This document shows positions 33,406-36,970 of a stretch of DNA of 36,970 nt, in pieces (position 1 is the first letter of the stretch; each line of letters starts with the position of its first letter). Origin of the DNA: JAXGPF01 sp964650945 (lineage in GTDB: Bacteria; Verrucomicrobiota; Kiritimatiellia; JAAZAB01); NCBI GenBank assembly GCA_964650945.1, contig CAZYXU010000022.1, forward strand, positions 1 through 36,970, written 5' to 3'. The translations under genes were made by a program, and so were the position numbers. The notes below the pieces were generated by a model. That model made no database searches and had not been told where the DNA came from. It worked only from the letters and a program-made list of their open reading frames with translations.

Positions 33406-34815
33406 TCAACCTTGAATGCGGCGCATATCAAATGCCGGCGCCACGGCGGCCCGGTCTTTTTCCAATTGCTCCGCAACCAAGCGGGGGTCCAGCAAACGCG
33501 GGACCGTACCGGCGGCCAGGCTGAGCGCCGCCGCGGTGCCCGCCGCCTGTCCGGTGGCCATGCAGGTTTGCTGGATGCGCAGGCTGGCCTGCGCTTCGAA
33601 ATCGCAGGCAACGCACCGGCCGGCCATGAGCAAATTATCCACGCCTTGGGCCACGAGGCATCCATAGCGTATATCATAATAATCGCCCGCCAGCAACTTA
33701 TCCCGCCAGGCGGGAAATTCCGGGGTAGACGAGAAACTAGAGCGGGCTTGATCTTTGTCGGCGGGCCAGATATCCACCGGCCAGGAACAACGGGCAATGC
33801 CATCCGGGTATTTACGCAATAACTTGACATCCTCGGCCGTGGCGGTAGCCAGTCCCCGCAGCCGCCGCGAAGCGCGCAGCCCCACCATGTGGGAGGTATC
33901 CAGCAAGTAGGCGGATTCGAATCCCGGCATGTAACGGCAATATGCCTGGGCGGTCTGCCGCGCCTGCTCGCGGCCTTCGCGCTCGGCCCGGGTTAAATCC
34001 CAGGGGTCCAGGGGGTTGACCCGGTAGATGCGCGCATGGTGCATGCAACGCACTTCGCGGCGGTAATCCGGCAGGGCGCCATAGCGCACGCGCAACTTCC
34101 CGGCAATATCCCTGGCGCGCGCCAGTTCCGGCAGGGTGAATTCACCCCGCGCCATGGCCTCCGCCCATTCCTTTTCAACCCGGCGCACGGTTGTTGGGTC
34201 GGGGTCCGTCTCCGGCCATTGCGCATTGCCCAGACGGAAAACCTTGGAAAGCGCCATGCCCCACGGCGTCGTGCCATCGCCTTGTTCCCAGGGAACGCCG
34301 GCCGCGGCCGCGACCATGCCGTCGCCGGTGCAGTCAATCACCCGCCGGCCGAGGATCGCCCGCCGGCCGGCGCAGGTTTCCGCGAAAACGCCCCGGACCG
34401 CGCCTTGTTCCACCACCGCCCCGGCCGCATGGACATGGTGCAGCAGATCGGCGCCCGCCGCGCTCAACAACTCATCCCAGACGTATTTGGTTTGTTCGGG
34501 ATCGAAGGTGGTGTCAATACGTTGCGCGGTAAAAGGGCGCACGGCGCCGCGCCGCAGCAGTCCGGCCATGAATTCATGCCAGATGCCCTGCAAGTCGGCG
34601 CCATTGGTGCTGTGGACCGTGCAAACCAACTGCGCCACCGCCGCGCCGCCCAGGTAGCCGTATTTCTCGACCAGCAGCGTCCGGGCGCCCAACCGCGCGG
34701 CGGCAATCGCCGCCGCGCACCCGGCCGGGCCGCCGCCGCAAACGACCACGTCGTAATCCGCCAATACGGGCACGTCCCGCGCCGGTTCGTTGACTGAAGT
34801 GCAGGGTTGATCCAT
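33406..34815 (-). CDS. FAD-dependent oxidoreductase (FAD_oxidored family)
   Basis: A 469-residue protein. ATG 34815 is chosen because GGAG at 34822-34825 sits 6 nt upstream; TTG 34827 and ATG 34821 are in frame but poorly spaced. The N-terminus has the dinucleotide-binding motif YDVVVCGGGPAGCAAAIAAA (GGGPAG, 27-32) and E50 for the adenosine ribose. Then come YGYLGG, a DCTGDGMVAA motif (near 165-175) and, near the C-terminus, NLLMAGRCVACDFEAQASLR with a TGQAAGTAAAL helix. These define the FAD_oxidored group common in PVC bacteria near sugar operons. No signal peptide is seen, so it is probably cytoplasmic. It may oxidise a hydroxyl of a sugar or cyclitol; the acceptor is unknown. It is 40 bp downstream of the isomerase gene. 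Confidence 0.85.
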   Translation of the reverse strand: MDQPCTSVNEPARDVPVLADYDVVVCGGGPAGCAAAIAAARLGARTLLVEKYGYLGGAAVAQLVCTVHSTNGADLQGIWHEFMAGLLRRGAVRPFTAQRIDTTFDPEQTKYVWDELLSAAGADLLHHVHAAGAVVEQGAVRGVFAETCAGRRAILGRRVIDCTGDGMVAAAAGVPWEQGDGTTPWGMALSKVFRLGNAQWPETDPDPTTVRRVEKEWAEAMARGEFTLPELARARDIAGKLRVRYGALPDYRREVRCMHHARIYRVNPLDPWDLTRAEREGREQARQTAQAYCRYMPGFESAYLLDTSHMVGLRASRRLRGLATATAEDVKLLRKYPDGIARCSWPVDIWPADKDQARSSFSSTPEFPAWRDKLLAGDYYDIRYGCLVAQGVDNLLMAGRCVACDFEAQASLRIQQTCMATGQAAGTAAALSLAAGTVPRLLDPRLVAEQLEKDRAAVAPAFDMRRIQG

Positions 34816-34855
34816 ATCCATCTCCAACCATGGCCGCGGGCGGGGGCCGGCGGTT

Positions 34856-35683
34856 TCAGGCGCAAATGTCTTTCAGGTAGGCTAACTCTTTTTCCAGGTA
34901 TTCTTCGGATGGCAATTCCTTTTTATCCATCCGGTTTTCGTTGCACAAGTATCCATTAAAGCCGGTGTCTTTCAAGGCGGCCGTGAATTCTTTCCAATTC
35001 ACCAGCCCTTCGCCGGGATGCACAATGATGGATTTCCATTGCCCCTGGTCGTTGCGGGCATAATAGGAATCCTTGCAATGCACGTAGGCGAGATAGTTGC
35101 CGAGGATTTCCAATCCCATCCGCCAGTTTTCCCGGCCGGCCAGGACCATGTTCTGCGGATCGTGGATCGCGCCGATCAGTTCCGGATCGAAATCGCGCAT
35201 GATCAAGTACGCTCCCGAACAGCTTTCGTTGAGATTGCCGGGATGCAATTCCAGGAGGCTGCGTACGCCGTACCTGGCGCCATAGCCGAGCAGTGTTTTG
35301 AGCATAGCCTGCGTCTTTTGAAAAAGCGCGCGATAGCCCTGTTTCCGGTCATAAAGCATCCCGAACACCCGGATCGCGGGGGCGCCCATGGCCTGCGCCA
35401 GCCGGTAATACGGCTCAAATACCGGCGCCTCAAAGTAGCTCAAGGCGAAATACGGCGGCACAAACCCGATTATCTCCAGCCCGGCGTTGCGTGCGCTGTC
35501 GCCGCAATTCCGCGCGCGGGCGCATAGCTCCGGCATCTCGCTTTCCGCCAGCGGACGGGCCCGGCCCTCGAAAATGCCCGCGGTGGATAATTCGATGCCG
35601 CCATATCCCGCCCGCCGTATGCGCGCTATATTTTCTTCGAAGGTCAATTCCGGCTGCAAGCCATACTGGGCCGCAAATTTCAT
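34856..35683 (-). CDS. Sugar-phosphate isomerase/epimerase-like TIM barrel
   Basis: A 275-residue protein with GGGGAG upstream of ATG 35683. The xylose-isomerase-like (AP endonuclease 2) fold is indicated by MKFAAQYGLQ, the metal ligands E145 (LLELHPGNLN), D175 (GAIHDPQNM), H202 (AYVHCKDSYY) and E249 (YLCNENRMD), and the HPGEGLVNW motif. These form the divalent metal site. Family members isomerise, epimerise or eliminate keto-sugars and inosose derivatives. It lies 27 bp after the Gfo/Idh/MocA gene. Together they could handle an oxidised (keto) sugar: dehydrogenase first, then isomerase or eliminase. Cytoplasmic. The specific reaction is not predictable from sequence. Confidence 0.85.
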   Translation of the reverse strand: MKFAAQYGLQPELTFEENIARIRRAGYGGIELSTAGIFEGRARPLAESEMPELCARARNCGDSARNAGLEIIGFVPPYFALSYFEAPVFEPYYRLAQAMGAPAIRVFGMLYDRKQGYRALFQKTQAMLKTLLGYGARYGVRSLLELHPGNLNESCSGAYLIMRDFDPELIGAIHDPQNMVLAGRENWRMGLEILGNYLAYVHCKDSYYARNDQGQWKSIIVHPGEGLVNWKEFTAALKDTGFNGYLCNENRMDKKELPSEEYLEKELAYLKDICA

Positions 35684-35710
35684 TTCCGCTCCCCTTTGTT
35701 TGATGTTGAA

Positions 35711-36700
35711 TTAAACTATTTGCACCGCGCGGCCAGTCCGGGTGGATTCCATGGCCGCCAAAGTTACGTCCACCGCCAGCAATGATTCCGCGGGCCGCAC
35801 GGCCGGCTCAGCCCGTCCGTGCAGCGCCTCATACAGATTGTCATAAAAGGGCACGATGGGAATACGCGCTTCGCGGGATGGCGCCAGCGGTTCGCCGCCG
35901 CTGTCGCGGCCCCGGCAGATTTCCGGCAGTTGCGAGGTTAATGTGGTTTCATCCAATTTCAACCGGCCCTTACTGCCCGGCCAGACGCAGCCGCCCTGGT
36001 CGCCCGCCACCATAAACCGTGGACAGCCGGATTGGGCCATCATCATCGCCGCCACCGCGGCGGCGCCATTATCAAACCGGATGACCGCGGTCCAGGGGCC
36101 GCTGCCTTTCTCGAATCCGCGCGGGAAACTGGCGGCGCAGTCCACTGCCACGGGTTTACCGCCGCCGATGAGCAGAGCCTGGTCGAAAAGGTGGACGCCC
36201 CAATCGAACAGCCAGTCCGCGCCCAGCAGGTTACCGCAAACGGTGGTGTGAAATATCCGAACTTTGCCGAACAATCCCTGTTCCACTGCCCACCTGAGTT
36301 CCAAAAATTCCGGTTCCCACCGGCGGTTCTGATGCACGGCCACCAGCCGCCCGTGCCGGCGCGCCGCCTCCATGATGGCCACGCCTTCCTGGTGCGCGGC
36401 GCACATCGGCTTCTCCAGCAGCACATCCTTGCCGGCCGCCAGCGCCTGCAGTGCAATCGGCGCATGCGTGGATGGCGGCCGCGTGGCCACCAGCACCAGG
36501 CGCAGATTCGGATGTTCCAGAAACCGGTTCAAATCGGTGTAAGGTTTGGCCTGGTAAAGCCCGGCAATCTCCGCGGCGCGGGCGGGATCAAGATCGCAGC
36601 AGGCGGTCACCCGGAACTGGTCCGGCCGTTTGGATAATGGCGGATAATGAATCCCCCGCGCCGCATTGCCGCAGCCGACAATTCCCATCTCGATCGTCAT
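35711..36700 (-). CDS. Gfo/Idh/MocA-family oxidoreductase
   Basis: A 329-residue protein with GGAGCGAAG upstream of ATG 36700. The N-terminal Rossmann fold starts GIVGCGNAARGIH (NAD(P) binding), with CDLDPARAAEIA for the second strand. EKPMC (96-100) is the conserved EKP catalytic-lysine motif, NRRW follows at 125-128, and DWGVHLFDQALLIGG (D166, H170, D173) carries the active-site His and Asp. Such enzymes oxidise or reduce sugars and cyclitols, commonly at C1, C2 or C3. It heads the minus-strand operon. An operator-like palindrome lies 14 nt upstream, and a terminator-like hairpin separates it from the gene cut by the right edge. Confidence 0.88.
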   Translation of the reverse strand: MTIEMGIVGCGNAARGIHYPPLSKRPDQFRVTACCDLDPARAAEIAGLYQAKPYTDLNRFLEHPNLRLVLVATRPPSTHAPIALQALAAGKDVLLEKPMCAAHQEGVAIMEAARRHGRLVAVHQNRRWEPEFLELRWAVEQGLFGKVRIFHTTVCGNLLGADWLFDWGVHLFDQALLIGGGKPVAVDCAASFPRGFEKGSGPWTAVIRFDNGAAAVAAMMMAQSGCPRFMVAGDQGGCVWPGSKGRLKLDETTLTSQLPEICRGRDSGGEPLAPSREARIPIVPFYDNLYEALHGRAEPAVRPAESLLAVDVTLAAMESTRTGRAVQIV

Positions 36701-36713
36701 ACGCTTCGCTCCA

Positions 36714-36730
36714 ATTGATTATGTATCAAT
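36714..36730 (-). promoter_or_regulatory. Operator-like palindrome ATTGAT-TATGT-ATCAAT
   Basis: A perfect 6-bp inverted repeat with a 5-bp centre sits 14 nt upstream of the Gfo/Idh/MocA start, just above its Shine-Dalgarno sequence. On the minus strand it contains CATAAT, a possible -10, though no good -35 is visible. The size and placement suit a repressor site of LacI or GntR type controlling the operon. Confidence 0.45.
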
Positions 36731-36750
36731 GTCATGCCATTCCCGAATTA

Positions 36751-36783
36751 TTGCAAAAGCTGAATTTTTGAAAGAATCTCAGC
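36751..36783 (-). terminator. Terminator-like hairpin of the gene cut by the right edge
   Basis: On the minus strand GCTGA-G-ATT (36783-36775) pairs with AAT-TCAGC (36766-36759), with one bulge and an 8-nt loop, and is followed by TTTT. It lies just after the stop of the edge gene and would separate that gene from the Gfo/Idh/MocA operon. Confidence 0.4.
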
Positions 36784-36794
36784 CAACAACAATT

Positions 36795-36970
36795 TTATGT
36801 CGCGGGAATCTCCCGCAGGTCCAGATCGTCGAGCCATAAATTCCAGGCGGCATCCCGGCGCTGGGGCAGCACGATCACCCGCGCAAACTTCATGCCGCGC
36901 CACCATTGGCCTGGTTCGATCCGCAACTTGATTTCCGTCCATGAATCGGCCGTCAAATCCCGCTGGGCCA
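36795..36970 (-). CDS. C-terminal fragment of a gene running off the right edge, jelly-roll-like
   Basis: On the minus strand one frame is open from the window edge to TAA at 36795-36797, giving 58 residues. It includes ADSWTEIKLRIEPGQWWRGM, KFARVIVLPQRRDAAW and NLWLDDLDLREIPAT. The LWLDDLDL ending resembles the last strand of jelly-roll carbohydrate-binding domains, and parallels LWLDGVSL at the end of the PL26-like protein at 14241. The gene is probably a secreted glycan-active protein; everything before this fragment is outside the window. A competing frame, 36748-36942, starts inside it and looks like a shadow. Confidence 0.6.
   Translation of the reverse strand, partial: AQRDLTADSWTEIKLRIEPGQWWRGMKFARVIVLPQRRDAAWNLWLDDLDLREIPAT

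Noticed and set aside
32225..33415. Plus-strand frame of 396 codons
   Set aside because: It is the shadow of the agmatinase-like gene, whose arginase motifs are on the minus strand.

Overview
The window looks like chromosomal DNA from a GC-rich bacterium of the PVC group, most likely Kiritimatiellota, Lentisphaerota or a related verrucomicrobial lineage. This is an inference from style, because the window carries no rRNA or other marker gene. The style consists of giant secreted proteins built from NHL, Ig-like, VCBS and parallel beta-helix repeats, hybrid GntR/LacI-type regulators sitting beside carbohydrate-active genes, and a Gfo/Idh/MocA plus TIM-barrel isomerase operon.

Layout. Positions 1-341 hold no convincing gene. 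Positions 342-6227 encode a 1961-residue exported protein with a BACON-like domain, two beta-propellers and many Ig/FN3-like domains. The next gap (6228-6664) contains what looks like a decayed AbiEi-type antitoxin fragment on the minus strand and a terminator-like hairpin. Positions 6665-10114 encode an exported beta-helix protein with five VCBS/FG-GAP-like calcium-binding repeats at its C-terminus. Two small genes follow: a DUF2059 protein and a two-helix membrane protein.

From 11629 to 32080 every gene is on the plus strand and forms a polysaccharide-degradation region with two regulator-headed cassettes. Cassette 1 is a GntR/LacI hybrid regulator (11629), a near-perfect operator-like palindrome (12688-12707), a GH88/GH105-like hydrolase without signal peptide (12743) that overlaps by 11 bp an exported exo-rhamnogalacturonan-lyase-like (PL26/YetA-like) protein (14241), then a beta-helix protein (17914). 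Cassette 2 is a second hybrid regulator (19534) followed at very short spacing by two beta-helix proteins (20674, 22080). It is followed by a large GH20-like exported enzyme with a ThuA/glutamine-amidotransferase-like C-terminal domain (24445), a further beta-helix protein (27356), a 123-bp internally deleted relic of a GH20-like paralogue (28551-28673), and a 1128-residue protein with three successive beta-helix modules (28694).

The last 4.5 kb is on the minus strand and converges on this region. It reads Gfo/Idh/MocA oxidoreductase, sugar-phosphate-isomerase-like TIM barrel, FAD-dependent oxidoreductase and agmatinase-like ureohydrolase, with an operator-like palindrome (36714-36730) just upstream of the first gene. 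A gene cut by the right edge of the window (36795-36970, C-terminus only) precedes this operon and ends in a hairpin plus T-run.

How they may work together (inference): the PL26-like lyase and the GH88/105-like hydrolase are the classic pair that cuts rhamnogalacturonan-type polymers and then hydrolyses the unsaturated disaccharide. The many beta-helix proteins could be additional lyases, hydrolases or binding proteins on the cell surface. The two hybrid regulators would sense released sugars. The minus-strand operon looks like a redox/isomerisation route for an unusual, possibly nitrogen-bearing sugar or cyclitol.
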